In this document: one piece after another, positions 1 through 7,330 of the stretch
Layout of the letters: each line of letters begins with the position of its first letter
How positions within the stretch are numbered: position 1 is the stretch's first letter
Source: Micromonospora orduensis
Lineage (GTDB): Bacteria > Actinomycetota > Actinomycetes > Mycobacteriales > Micromonosporaceae
Assembly (NCBI RefSeq): GCF_006228125.1
Contig: NZ_VDFY01000153.1
Location: forward strand, 1-64,000
Reading direction: 5' to 3'
DNA length: 64,000 nucleotides
The notes under the pieces: model-generated
Databases searched by the model: none
What the model was told of the DNA's origin: nothing
The model's input: only the letters and a program-made list of their open reading frames with translations
Made by a program: the position numbers and the translations under genes

Positions 1-1091
1 GCGCTGGCCGGGCCGTTGGAGGCTCCAGCCCCCGCTGCTGCGCTGCCGGCCCCCGCCATCCTGCCGCCGCTGGAGCCTGCCGTGCCCGCCCCGCCTCCGG
101 ACGGTCGGGCGGCCGGTGCGGACGGTGCTGCGCCACCGGGGCGGCCTGGGCCGCCGGGGGATCCCGAGCTGCCGGTGGTGCTGCTTGCTCCACCGGCACC
201 GCTGACACGAAGTGCCCCAGACGCGAGTTGCCCGGCGCCGGACGCCGCGGCGAGGGCGACGCCACTGGATCCGCCACCGGAGGTGAGCACCGACACGGCC
301 GGGGCGATGAGCCGCATCAGGGCGGGCAACGCCACGATGGCCATGCAGAACATCACCATGCCGGTGAGTACGTCGGTGAGGGTTTGACCCTGACCGAGCC
401 AGAACACCGTGGCGTAGATCGTGGCGGCGGCCGGCTTGTAGAGCAGCAGCGCGAGCAGCCAGGTCAGGTACCGGCTACGTACCGAGCCCCCCACGGCGGC
501 GGCGGCCGGGAGTAGCCCGGCGAGCAGGACCAGGCCGGCGTTGCGGGCCAGCAGCAACAGCAGTTGCACCATCGAGGATAGGAACACCATGATCGAGATG
601 CCGATCACCACGATCGCTGGCATTCCACCGGTCGCGGCGGCGGGAGCGAGCAGCAGGAGCCGCTTGCCGAGATCGCCGTTCGCGGAGGCGCTGAGGATCC
701 AGTCGGCGTAGGCGTCACCGATCTCGATGAGCAGTTGTACGGCCGGCACACCGGCTCCGGCGAGCACGACCAGCGTTACCAGGTTCTTGGTGAGCGTGCC
801 GGCCTCCTGGCCGTTGCGTTGCCACGCGATCTTGAGCGCGGCGAACAGCACCGTGCCCACGGCGATCGCCGCAACCGCCCAGTTGGTGTACGCGCGCAGA
901 TGTTGGACCGCTCCCTCGGCCTGCGACACCACCGGGGTGGGGATGGACAGCCACCCGGTGACCAGCGTCTTGAGCATCTCGGCGGCGGCCTGCGACGACT
1001 GCTCGGCCAGCTCGTCGAGGAACCGGGAGGCCGTGTTCTCCAGGATCTTGCCGGGGATGCACGTGGGGAGGACTGGGGGGCAACTGGGCAC
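1..1091 (-). CDS. TrbL/VirB6-like polytopic membrane protein (partial, runs off left edge)
   Basis: Reading the minus strand from 1091 gives a frame that stays open to the window edge (about 363 codons). The start GTG shares a base with the TAG stop of the preceding gene, so translation is probably coupled. A short N-terminal part is followed by at least five hydrophobic segments, including LVTLVVLAGAGVPAVQLLI and a leucine-rich stretch ending LLLLARNAGLVLLAG. After these comes a Gly/Ser/Ala/Pro-rich low-complexity tail. A polytopic core with a disordered tail is typical of TrbL/VirB6-type inner-membrane channel subunits of Gram-positive conjugation systems, and the position after VirB8-like and VirB2-like genes agrees. 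The family call comes from topology and context, not from a diagnostic motif. Confidence 0.75.
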   Translation of the reverse strand, partial: MPSCPPVLPTCIPGKILENTASRFLDELAEQSSQAAAEMLKTLVTGWLSIPTPVVSQAEGAVQHLRAYTNWAVAAIAVGTVLFAALKIAWQRNGQEAGTLTKNLVTLVVLAGAGVPAVQLLIEIGDAYADWILSASANGDLGKRLLLLAPAAATGGMPAIVVIGISIMVFLSSMVQLLLLLARNAGLVLLAGLLPAAAAVGGSVRSRYLTWLLALLLYKPAAATIYATVFWLGQGQTLTDVLTGMVMFCMAIVALPALMRLIAPAVSVLTSGGGSSGVALAAASGAGQLASGALRVSGAGGASSTTGSSGSPGGPGRPGGAAPSAPAARPSGGGAGTAGSSGGRMAGAGSAAAGAGASNGPAS

Positions 1092-1825
1092 TACCGCGGC
1101 CCCCATTCGACGACCCCGGCGAGGTCGTTGGTGCGGCGGTTTACCGAGATCCAGGAGCCTCCCGGGGGCGCCTGCATCCGCCAGTCGCCGTCGCGCCAGA
1201 GCAGGGTCAGCGACAGGATGTGGTACTGCGGGGAACCGGCCGAGGGCGCGCGTAGAACGAGCCCGATCACTGCAGTGTCGGGGGTGTAGGACTGGTACTG
1301 GTAGCCGGCGATCTGGCTGAGTGAGCCGGGGTCAACGTCACTGGTGTCCACGCTGCTCATCTGGGCCAGCAGCCGGTCACGGTCTTGGCTGGGCACGAAT
1401 TGCCCTTTGATCGTCGGCTCCCAGTATTCCCTGCCCAGAGACGACCTCATGAGGACCTGGGCGGCGGCGATGAGGGCACCGTCGGGGGTGTGGGTGAAGC
1501 CGGAGGCGGTGGTGCCGTTGACCCGGCTCGGACCTGCGGTGGTGCTGACCGGCACGGGCAGGGATCCGACCAGCTCCCACCGCACGCCGGCCGGCGCGGT
1601 GGTCGGTACGGCGGTGGGCAGGTCCTGCGGCGATGTGGTCTGGCTCGGGGTGGGGGTCGCTGGCGGCGGCGTGCCGGTGGTGCTGCGGTCATCGCTGTCG
1701 GAGGCGATGGCCACCACCACGCCGGCGATGACGACGATCAGCACGAGCGCTGCGGAGGCGATGAAGCCGGGCCGCGTCCACGGCGGACGGTCGGCGAAGT
1801 CCTGGGTTGCAGACGAGCGCGGCAT
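1091..1825 (-). CDS. Single-pass conjugation protein, VirB8/DUF8175-like
   Basis: A 244-residue protein. The start is the ATG at 1825, preceded by AGGAGA; it lies just after the stop of the 107-residue gene upstream. There is one membrane segment at about residues 12-32 (IASAALVLIVVIAGVVVAIA), a Pro/Thr-rich stalk (about 40-70) and an outside domain with the segment GFTHTPDGALIAAAQVLMR. The same GF-HTP-GAL pattern occurs in actinobacterial conjugation proteins with an NTF2-like, VirB8-type fold. It would sit in the membrane and help assemble the transfer channel. Its gene touches the TrbL-like gene, so the two are co-translated. The exact family name is from memory and is tentative; the topology is clear. 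Confidence 0.75.
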   Translation of the reverse strand: MPRSSATQDFADRPPWTRPGFIASAALVLIVVIAGVVVAIASDSDDRSTTGTPPPATPTPSQTTSPQDLPTAVPTTAPAGVRWELVGSLPVPVSTTAGPSRVNGTTASGFTHTPDGALIAAAQVLMRSSLGREYWEPTIKGQFVPSQDRDRLLAQMSSVDTSDVDPGSLSQIAGYQYQSYTPDTAVIGLVLRAPSAGSPQYHILSLTLLWRDGDWRMQAPPGGSWISVNRRTNDLAGVVEWGPR

Positions 1826-1835
1826 GACGTTTCTC

Positions 1836-2159
1836 CTAGATGAGCGCGGTGACCACCGAGGCTGCGCTTCCGATGAGAATGCAGGCGGCGAACACCCAAC
1901 CGAGCGCCGAGACGTTGGTGTCGTCGCCCCGGCGGTGCGCCAGCGCCATCTTCCCGGCCGTGAAGAGCACCCCACCGACGCACGCGGCGATGGCCAGGTT
2001 CGCCACCCACTTCAGGAGCGTGAGCACCTTGTCACCGACGCCGGGGGGAGCCTCGCCGACCCCCGGGTCCGGTACGGCAGGCGGCGCAGGGTTGCTCGGC
2101 TCGGGTGCCATGCCAGCCAGGAAGTGCTGAGCGTGGTCTATGTAGTCGATCAGGGTCAT
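1836..2159 (-). CDS. Small two-helix membrane protein, VirB2/DUF6112-like
   Basis: 107 residues. The start ATG at 2159 overlaps the TGA of the preceding gene (ATGA). After a Pro-rich N-terminal part there are two hydrophobic helices, about residues 46-68 (LLKWVANLAIAACVGGVLF) and 84-107 (ALGWVFAACILIGSAASVV), joined by a basic turn AHRRGDD. Two helices with a short charged loop is the topology of VirB2/TrbC-type pilins, and actinobacterial conjugation clusters carry such a gene just before the TrbL-like gene. No clear signal-peptidase site is visible, so maturation is uncertain. It could be a plain small membrane subunit rather than a pilin. Confidence 0.7.
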   Translation of the reverse strand: MTLIDYIDHAQHFLAGMAPEPSNPAPPAVPDPGVGEAPPGVGDKVLTLLKWVANLAIAACVGGVLFTAGKMALAHRRGDDTNVSALGWVFAACILIGSAASVVTALI

Positions 2160-2713
2160 CGTTTCCCATCCAGGTTCATTCGTGCCCTCTGCCAGATCGT
2201 GGTGCGCAGCGCCTCGATGTCCGGAGGGGCACCGACGTCGCGGGGGTCGTCGGCGGCGAGTAGCGCGTCGACCCAGCCGACGCGCCAGATCTGCGGGGCC
2301 CAGCCGCGTAGCAGTTGCAGTCGTTCGGTGGCGATGCGCGGCGGCCGCCGCGGCGATGCGGCGACCGCGACGACGCCCAGCAGCGTCATTGAGGCGGACA
2401 TTCCCGAGCGGCGGCGCCACTGCTCGATGGCGCCGGTCGCGGCCCAGGTGCCGGCCGCGGACGTGCGGCAGACCAGCACCACCTGTGTCGCCGGCATCGC
2501 CGGTGTCAGCGTGGGCCAGCCCTTGCCGAAGTCCAGCCCGAAGCCGACCAGTCGGGCAAGGGTGCTGACGCCGGCGCCGCCGTGACACCCGACCCACCAC
2601 AGCGGTGGCCAGGCGTCGAGATTCGGCGGAATCAGCGCGAAGGGTAGCGCTGGGGCGATCCCGGGGCGCGTGCGAGACGCGGCGACAGGGGCAGCCTTCA
2701 CCGGCGATTCCAC
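2156..2713 (-). CDS. ParA/MinD-like protein with degenerate P-loop (DUF6668-like)
   Basis: 185 residues from a GTG at 2713. Near residue 42 it has GCHGGAGVSTLARL, which lines up with the deviant Walker A (KGGxGKST) of ParA/MinD ATPases, but Val replaces the catalytic Lys. Later segments (TQVVLVCRTSA) match the strand after switch I in that fold. Similar short proteins open actinobacterial conjugation operons and are catalogued as DUF6668 (recalled, not checked). A role as a non-hydrolysing scaffold or positioning factor for the transfer apparatus is inferred. It overlaps the next gene by ATGA. Its GTG start lies inside a short upstream reading frame that has a better ribosome-binding site. 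Confidence 0.65.
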   Translation of the reverse strand: MESPVKAAPVAASRTRPGIAPALPFALIPPNLDAWPPLWWVGCHGGAGVSTLARLVGFGLDFGKGWPTLTPAMPATQVVLVCRTSAAGTWAATGAIEQWRRRSGMSASMTLLGVVAVAASPRRPPRIATERLQLLRGWAPQIWRVGWVDALLAADDPRDVGAPPDIEALRTTIWQRARMNLDGKR

Positions 2714-2739
2714 CAGCGCACGCCGATAATCCCCGTCAT
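2698..2739 (-). CDS. Possible 13-residue leader peptide
   Basis: An ATG at 2739 follows GGGGGAG at ideal spacing and opens a 13-codon frame (MTGIIGVRWWNRR) ending at 2698. It overlaps the GTG start of the ParA-like gene in another frame. It could couple translation into that gene, or be a truncated original N-terminus. Only spacing and overlap support it. Confidence 0.3.
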   Translation of the reverse strand: MTGIIGVRWWNRR

Positions 2740-2864
2740 CCGATGCCTCCCCCGTGTGTCAAGGTCACCGACGAGTACCAGACAGTAGCACTGCGTTTGT
2801 GAATGGATCTATGGTGTTGGCTCTGCCGCAACGGACGCGAAAGGGCACCACGGGGAGGCGTCGA

Positions 2865-3431
2865 ATGGCACGCAGAGCAGGTGAACTCACGCGCGCCGAC
2901 TTCGTCCGTCGGTGGGCTCGCGTCTCCCATGGCGTTGTTCTCGCAGGGGCGATGATGGTCGGCTGCGCGCCCGCGGCTGAGCCGGACGCAGCGGCGCGGC
3001 AGGGCAGCGGCGCGGTCTACCCGACGACCGTCGCCAGTGGTGCCTCGCCGTTGGCGGCGGGGGAGCGGCCGGGGACGGACGACCACGACCAGGCGTCAGC
3101 GCTGCCTGCACCGCCACCGGCGGCGCAGGCAGCGCCGGTCGTGGCGGCGTTTGCCGCAGCATGGGTGCGATCCGACCTGCCAGCGACGGTGTGGTGGCGC
3201 GATGTTGCCCGAACGTGCGACGAGGGCTTCACTGAGGCGCTGCGGACCGTCGACCCGGCCCGGGTGCCAGCGACACGGGTGACGGGCCGCCCGGTGGCCA
3301 CACAGGCGCCATCTGACGGCGCAGCGGTATACGAGGTGGCGACGGATGCGGGCAAGCTCACCGTCACGCTCGCCGCCGTCGACGGCCGCTGGGTGGTCAC
3401 CGGCAACGACTTCGTCCGGTCGGTGAACTGA
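2865..3431 (+). CDS. Lipoprotein of the conjugation cluster
   Basis: 188 residues. The ATG at 2865 was chosen because GGGGAGG precedes it by six bases; the frame is open further upstream but has no such site there. The N-terminus is basic, then hydrophobic (VVLAGAMMVGC), ending in a lipobox-like MVGC at about residues 27-30, so lipid attachment after signal cleavage is likely. A disordered Ala/Pro region follows, then a compact C-terminal domain (about 95-188) that starts AAFAAAWVRSDLPATVWW and ends with GRWVVTGNDFVRSV, resembling NTF2/VirB8-like outer domains. Its stop overlaps the start of the M23 hydrolase gene (TGATG). A scaffold role for the wall hydrolase is inferred. Confidence 0.7.
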   Translation: MARRAGELTRADFVRRWARVSHGVVLAGAMMVGCAPAAEPDAAARQGSGAVYPTTVASGASPLAAGERPGTDDHDQASALPAPPPAAQAAPVVAAFAAAWVRSDLPATVWWRDVARTCDEGFTEALRTVDPARVPATRVTGRPVATQAPSDGAAVYEVATDAGKLTVTLAAVDGRWVVTGNDFVRSVN

Positions 3432-4570
3432 TGGAACGCAAGCCGGTCCTGCTGGGCGTCGGGGCGCTGGCCGTGGTGATGCTGCTGTGCGGCGCCACGG
3501 TCGGGTTGCCGATGCTGATGTTCGGCCAGGCGGACGCGGAAGCCGCCGCCTGTGAGGTGCCATCGGCGCCGGGGTCATCGCCGGAGCCGGGAGCGGGACG
3601 GTGGGACGGCGTCGCGACGACGAACGCGGCCACCATCGTCGCGGTCGGCCGGCAGCGCCAGGTGCCGCCGCGCGGGTACGTCATCGCGCTGGCGACCGCA
3701 ATGCAGGAGTCCACGTTGCGCAACCTGGCCAACGCCAACGTGCCCGAGTCGCTGAACCTGCCGCACGAGGGCGTGGGCCGCGACCATGACTCCGTCGGGC
3801 TGTTCCAGCAGCGCGCCGGTTGGGGCAGCGTGGGCGAGCGAATGACGCCTAGCTACGCCGCGGCGAAGTTCTACGAGGCGTTGGTCAAGGTCGACGGTTG
3901 GCAGCGGATGCGACTGACCGACGCGGCGCAGGCCGTGCAACGCTCCGGCCTGCCGGAGGCGTACCAAAAGTGGGAGGGCGACGCCGAGCAACTCGCCGCG
4001 CTTGTGCTCGGCCTGCCGAACATCGACGACATCGGCGGCGGTGCACCGACTGCCCCGTGTGGCACCGACGATCTCGGCCCAGTGCCGGTTGGCCCGGGCG
4101 GGTGGGTTCAGCCGATCAGGGCCGCCATCGGCAGCGACTTCGGCCAGCGTGGGCGCAACTTCCACGCCGGCGTGGACATGTCGAAGCCCGACGTGCGAGG
4201 CGACACGATCCGCGCAGCAGCGACCGGCGTCGTCGAGCAGGTCAAGTGCGACTGGTACACCACGTGCGACCGCGACGGCCACACCAGGGCGCGGGGATGC
4301 GGCTGGTACGTCGACATCCGCCACCCGGGCAACACCGTCACCCGCTACTGCCACATGATCCAGCGACCCGAGGTGGCGATCGGTCAGCAGGTCACCGCCG
4401 GCACGGTCATCGGCTTCGTGGGCAACAGCGGCGGCAGCTCCGGAGCGCACCTGCACTTCGAGGTGCACCTCAACGTTCCAGAAGGACAGTTCCACGCCAA
4501 CCGCGACAACGCCGTGGACCCGGTCCCGTTCATGCGTGCCCAAGGCGCGCCTTTGGGTTTGACGACGTGA
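3431..4570 (+). CDS. Membrane-anchored muramidase-like / M23 peptidase (conjugative wall hydrolase)
   Basis: 379 residues. One N-terminal membrane segment (about 7-31) is followed by a domain around residues 60-195 with ATAMQESTLRNLAN and DSVGLFQQR, the pattern of lysozyme/SLT-like folds with a probable catalytic Glu. The C-terminal M23 domain (about 230-365) has HAGVDM near 244 and HLHFEVH near 339, the His/Asp and HxH zinc ligands of lysostaphin-type endopeptidases. It should cut peptidoglycan locally to let the transfer channel through. It overlaps the lipoprotein gene by TGATG, and a strong hairpin follows. Two hydrolase modules on one anchor is usual for Gram-positive VirB1/TcpG-type proteins. 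Confidence 0.88.
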   Translation: MERKPVLLGVGALAVVMLLCGATVGLPMLMFGQADAEAAACEVPSAPGSSPEPGAGRWDGVATTNAATIVAVGRQRQVPPRGYVIALATAMQESTLRNLANANVPESLNLPHEGVGRDHDSVGLFQQRAGWGSVGERMTPSYAAAKFYEALVKVDGWQRMRLTDAAQAVQRSGLPEAYQKWEGDAEQLAALVLGLPNIDDIGGGAPTAPCGTDDLGPVPVGPGGWVQPIRAAIGSDFGQRGRNFHAGVDMSKPDVRGDTIRAAATGVVEQVKCDWYTTCDRDGHTRARGCGWYVDIRHPGNTVTRYCHMIQRPEVAIGQQVTAGTVIGFVGNSGGSSGAHLHFEVHLNVPEGQFHANRDNAVDPVPFMRAQGAPLGLTT

Positions 4571-4582
4571 GCAAAATCAGCA

Positions 4583-4618
4583 CGACGGCCTCCCCCCGCG
4601 CAGCGAAGGAGGCCGTCG
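4583..4618. terminator. Hairpin terminator between convergent genes
   Basis: CGACGGCCTCC at 4583-4593 pairs perfectly with GGAGGCCGTCG at 4608-4618 (11 bp, 14-base loop). It starts 13 bases after the M23 gene and precedes the end of the convergent gene, so it can serve both. There is no T run, as is usual in actinomycetes. Confidence 0.7.
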
Positions 4619-4629
4619 ACGTGTTCCTG

Positions 4630-4959
4630 TTACGGCTGGGCAGGCTTACTCAGCATGGGGGCCGGCTCATCGGGCATGGAGGGTGTCGCCGGTCGCGGTG
4701 CACGGCGACGCCGCGCTGGTGCGGGCGATGGCGCGTCCAGACCGAGCTTGGCCAGTTCGCCCTGCGTCCAGCCGCCCTGCACGGCGGCGGTGTACGTGGC
4801 GGCGTAGCGATTCATGGCCTCGACCAGCGCTGCGGCGAGTTGGTCGCGTTCGTGCCGCGCTGTGGCCGCCTCGCCGACCAGGTTGGCGCGCTCGCGCAGC
4901 AGTTGCAGTGCCGCCTTCTCGGTTTCGCCGCGAACGGCCTTGGCGCTCTGTTCGGCCAT
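4630..4959 (-). CDS. Small coiled-coil protein, unknown
   Basis: 109 residues. The ATG at 4959 follows GGGGAGGA. Residues 5-55 are strongly helical and charged with a heptad-like pattern (LQLLRERANLVGEAATARHE); then comes a short segment GGWTQGELAKLGLD that looks like the start of a helix-turn-helix. The tail is rich in Pro, Ala and Arg. I do not recognise the family. It lies between the conjugation genes and the relaxase region and converges on the M23 gene. A DNA-binding or relaxosome accessory role is possible but unproven. Codon usage and the ribosome-binding site support a real gene. Confidence 0.6.
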   Translation of the reverse strand: MAEQSAKAVRGETEKAALQLLRERANLVGEAATARHERDQLAAALVEAMNRYAATYTAAVQGGWTQGELAKLGLDAPSPAPARRRRAPRPATPSMPDEPAPMLSKPAQP

Positions 4960-5097
4960 GGAGTCCTCCCCGCGATGACTGTGCTCTGGTGGCTGTGGAC
5001 GCCGAGCTTAGCCGCCAAGATCGATGCTTGGGGGACGGCTTTTCCACCCTTCCGGCCGGCCGGTGGGGGCGCCATCAGTGCCAGCCGAGGACGTCGA

Positions 5098-5159
5098 CCA
5101 GGATCAAGGGTGGGCCGCAGGCCCATCGCGCAGCGACGCATTGCGCCCTTGATGCTGGG
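5098..5159 (-). repeat. Dispersed palindromic repeat, copy 1
   Basis: The arms ATCAAGGG (5103-5110) and CCCTTGAT (5147-5154) bound a 52-base unit. Read on the minus strand it closely matches the unit at 52680-52732, sharing the inner block TGCGTCGCTGCGCGATGG. The flanks also look related. It lies in the gap between the coiled-coil gene and mobC. Confidence 0.7.
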
Positions 5160-5289
5160 CGTCGTCTGGCTATCGTCTCTGGCACCCACGGGGTGGGTTC
5201 ATGGTGCGCGCCGTCAGGTGCGCTCGACTCGCCCAACGACACGGCCCGCGTCCACACGACCACCCTCCTTCGTCGGAGCAAGTTGGAGT

Positions 5290-5312
5290 AAAAGTCTGAC
5301 TTTTGGTCAGAC
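5290..5312 (+). other. Overlapping inverted repeats upstream of mobC (oriT candidate)
   Basis: Two alternative hairpins share bases: AAAAGTC-T-GACTTTT (5290-5304) and GTCTGAC-TTTTG-GTCAGAC (5294-5312). They lie 60 bases before the MobC start in an otherwise gene-free 410-base gap (4960-5371). Short inverted repeats next to the nick site are usual in oriT regions of MOB relaxases, and oriT commonly sits just before mobC/mobA. They could instead be an operator or promoter element. The nick site itself cannot be picked out. Confidence 0.45.
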
Positions 5313-5371
5313 GGGCCGCATTGCGGCCGGCCGATACACGGCGGTCAGCGTCCGCCGGGAGGGTGGTCGAC

Positions 5372-5815
5372 GTGGCTGATCCGTCGCAGGTCGGGGTGGT
5401 CCGGTTCGGTGCGAGCCAGCGCCGGCGGCGTGCCCACAGCGACGATGATCCGCGGGTGCACCGGGTGACCGTGCGGTTGTCCGAGGCGGAGATGGCGGCG
5501 GTCGAGGCGAACGCGGCGGCGGCTCGGATGGCCACCTCGGCGTACCTGGCGGAGGTCGGATCGGCGCCGCTCGTACCCGCTCCGGCCGGTCCGGCCGGTG
5601 CTGCCAACACGGGGCCGCTGCTGGTCGAGTTGATGGGCGTGCACCGGCAGGTGCGGGGTGCGGCGCACAACCTGAACCAGGCCGTAGCGCGGCTGCATTC
5701 GACCGGGGAGCCCGGTGGGGACCTGGCCGCTGCGGCTGCGTACCTCGCCCGGGTTGCGGCGCGCGTCGACGAGCTGGTGACCGCGATCGCCGCCGCGCAG
5801 ACGGGTCGCCGATGA
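5372..5815 (+). CDS. mobC: MobC-like relaxosome accessory protein
   Basis: 147 residues from a GTG at 5372, chosen for GGAGGG eight bases upstream (a TTG 23 codons earlier is also in frame but lacks a site). Residues 25-60 (VHRVTVRLSEAEMAAVEANA, then MATSAYLAEV) form a ribbon-helix-helix DNA-binding fold. The C-terminal half (VHRQVRGAAHNLNQAVARLH) matches the conserved NLNQ region of MobC proteins. It should bind oriT and help the relaxase nick. The last bases overlap the relaxase start (ATGA), giving a mobC-mobA operon as in many mobilisable elements. Confidence 0.85.
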   Translation: MADPSQVGVVRFGASQRRRRAHSDDDPRVHRVTVRLSEAEMAAVEANAAAARMATSAYLAEVGSAPLVPAPAGPAGAANTGPLLVELMGVHRQVRGAAHNLNQAVARLHSTGEPGGDLAAAAAYLARVAARVDELVTAIAAAQTGRR

Positions 5816-7317
5816 TCCCGAAGGTGACCTACGGCAGCCGGGTCCGTGGTCTGCTGGAGTACCTGTGGGGGCCGGGGAAGGCCGAGGAGCACGTCAATCC
5901 GCACCTGGTCGCCGGGTACGACGACGTGGCGCTGCTCGCCCCCGAATACCGCGACCGTGAGGTTGGCGGGTGGTCGCTGGAGGAGTTGGCGGCCCGGCTG
6001 GACGCGCCACAGATCGCCGCCGGCGAGCGTGGGGTGCAGCAGTACGTGTGGCAGTGCTCGCTGAGCCTGCCCGCGCAGGAAGGGGAACTCGACGACGCGA
6101 CCTGGTCGCGGATCGCGGGCCGGTTCGTGGCCGAGATGGGCTTCACCGGCGACGCGGAGCGGGCCGGGTGCCGGTGGATCGCGGTGCGGCACGGCCTGTC
6201 GGCCAAGGGCAATGACCACGTGCACCTGGTCGTCACCTTGGCCACCGAGGACGGGGCGCCGGTGTGGCTGCGGCAGGACAAGCGGCGCAGCCAGCAGGTC
6301 GCCGACCTCCTGGAGGACGAGTTCGGGCTCGGCAAGTGGACGCCTGGCCGGGCCGGGGCGACCAAGCGGCCGGAGCTGAACCGGCCGGAGGTCGACCGGG
6401 CCCGGCGTAGCGGCCAGGCGCCGGACCGGGAACTGCTGCGCCGCCAGGTCCGTGCGGCGCTGGCCGGCGCCCGGAGTGAGGCCGAGTGGGTCGCACGGAT
6501 GAAGGGCGCGGGGTTGCTGGTCGCCCCGCGGACCTCGGCGAAGGACCCGAACCAGGTAGTCGGGTACGCCGTCGCGCTGCGGCCGAGCGGAGCGGGCACG
6601 CCGACCTGGTACGCCGGGCGGAGCCTGGACGGCGACCTCAGCTTGCCCCAGGTGCGTAAGCGGTGGCCCGAGGCCGAGCGGCCCTCGACCGGCCAGTGGA
6701 AGGCGGCGGATTCCACGGAATCGAGCCTGCGCAGCGAGGACCGCATGGCGGTGTGGCGGTCGTCGGCCGCCGCGCTGGAGGCGACCAGCGGCCGACTGGC
6801 CGGGGCGGCACCCGACTCGCCGCAGTGGCCGGCAGTGGCGCGGGCCAGCGCCGAGCTGCTGGCGCGCGTGGCGGCGGCCACCGAGCCGTCGGGACGCGGC
6901 CCGGTGAGCCGAGCCGCCGATGCCCTGGCTCGCGCGGCGGCGCCGCCGCGTCGCGCGCCGGCGCCCACGGCGTCGTCGGTGGCAGGGGAGTTGGGTCGCG
7001 TGGCGGACGCGCTGCTGGTCGCCGGACATGCCCGCGACGGTGGGGAGGCCGCCGTCCTGCTCGCCGTGGTCGTCCAGGCGGCCCGGCTGGTCGTGGCCCT
7101 GGCCGAGTTGCGCGCCGCGCAGCAACAGGCCCATGCCGCAGGCGCGGCTGCTGCTGCCGCCGCGCACCTGATGCCCCTGCTCCAGTCGGGCGCCCAGGTC
7201 GTCGACCAGGTGCATGTGCCGACCCAGGGCGGGCCGCCGCAGCGGCCGGTTCACAGCGTGCCAGGCCCGGCCCGGCCCCGCGTTGACCCGAACGTCGACC
7301 GGGATCCGCAGCGTTGA
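5812..7317 (+). CDS. Relaxase, MobA/VirD2 family
   Basis: 501 residues. The N-terminal part (1-200) is the relaxase domain. An early Tyr-containing stretch (VTYGSRVRGLLEYLWG) may hold the nicking tyrosine, and the metal-binding motif is HGLSAKGNDHVHLVV near residues 127-141, with the HVH pair typical of MobA/VirD2 nucleases. It would cut one strand at oriT, stay covalently bound and lead the DNA to the VirD4 coupling protein. Residues 210-290 hold a further domain (SEAEWVARMKGAGLLVAPR) seen in actinobacterial relaxases. The C-terminal part is Ala-rich and helical. It overlaps mobC by ATGA. The exact MOB class (P or Q) is not settled. Confidence 0.88.
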   Translation: MIPKVTYGSRVRGLLEYLWGPGKAEEHVNPHLVAGYDDVALLAPEYRDREVGGWSLEELAARLDAPQIAAGERGVQQYVWQCSLSLPAQEGELDDATWSRIAGRFVAEMGFTGDAERAGCRWIAVRHGLSAKGNDHVHLVVTLATEDGAPVWLRQDKRRSQQVADLLEDEFGLGKWTPGRAGATKRPELNRPEVDRARRSGQAPDRELLRRQVRAALAGARSEAEWVARMKGAGLLVAPRTSAKDPNQVVGYAVALRPSGAGTPTWYAGRSLDGDLSLPQVRKRWPEAERPSTGQWKAADSTESSLRSEDRMAVWRSSAAALEATSGRLAGAAPDSPQWPAVARASAELLARVAAATEPSGRGPVSRAADALARAAAPPRRAPAPTASSVAGELGRVADALLVAGHARDGGEAAVLLAVVVQAARLVVALAELRAAQQQAHAAGAAAAAAAHLMPLLQSGAQVVDQVHVPTQGGPPQRPVHSVPGPARPRVDPNVDRDPQR

Positions 7318-7330
7318 GGAGGACGAGGTA

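Noticed and set aside
5796..5830. Possibility that the relaxase starts earlier, inside mobC
   Set aside because: The ATGA overlap at 5812 gives a normal coupled start and the conserved domain begins right there.
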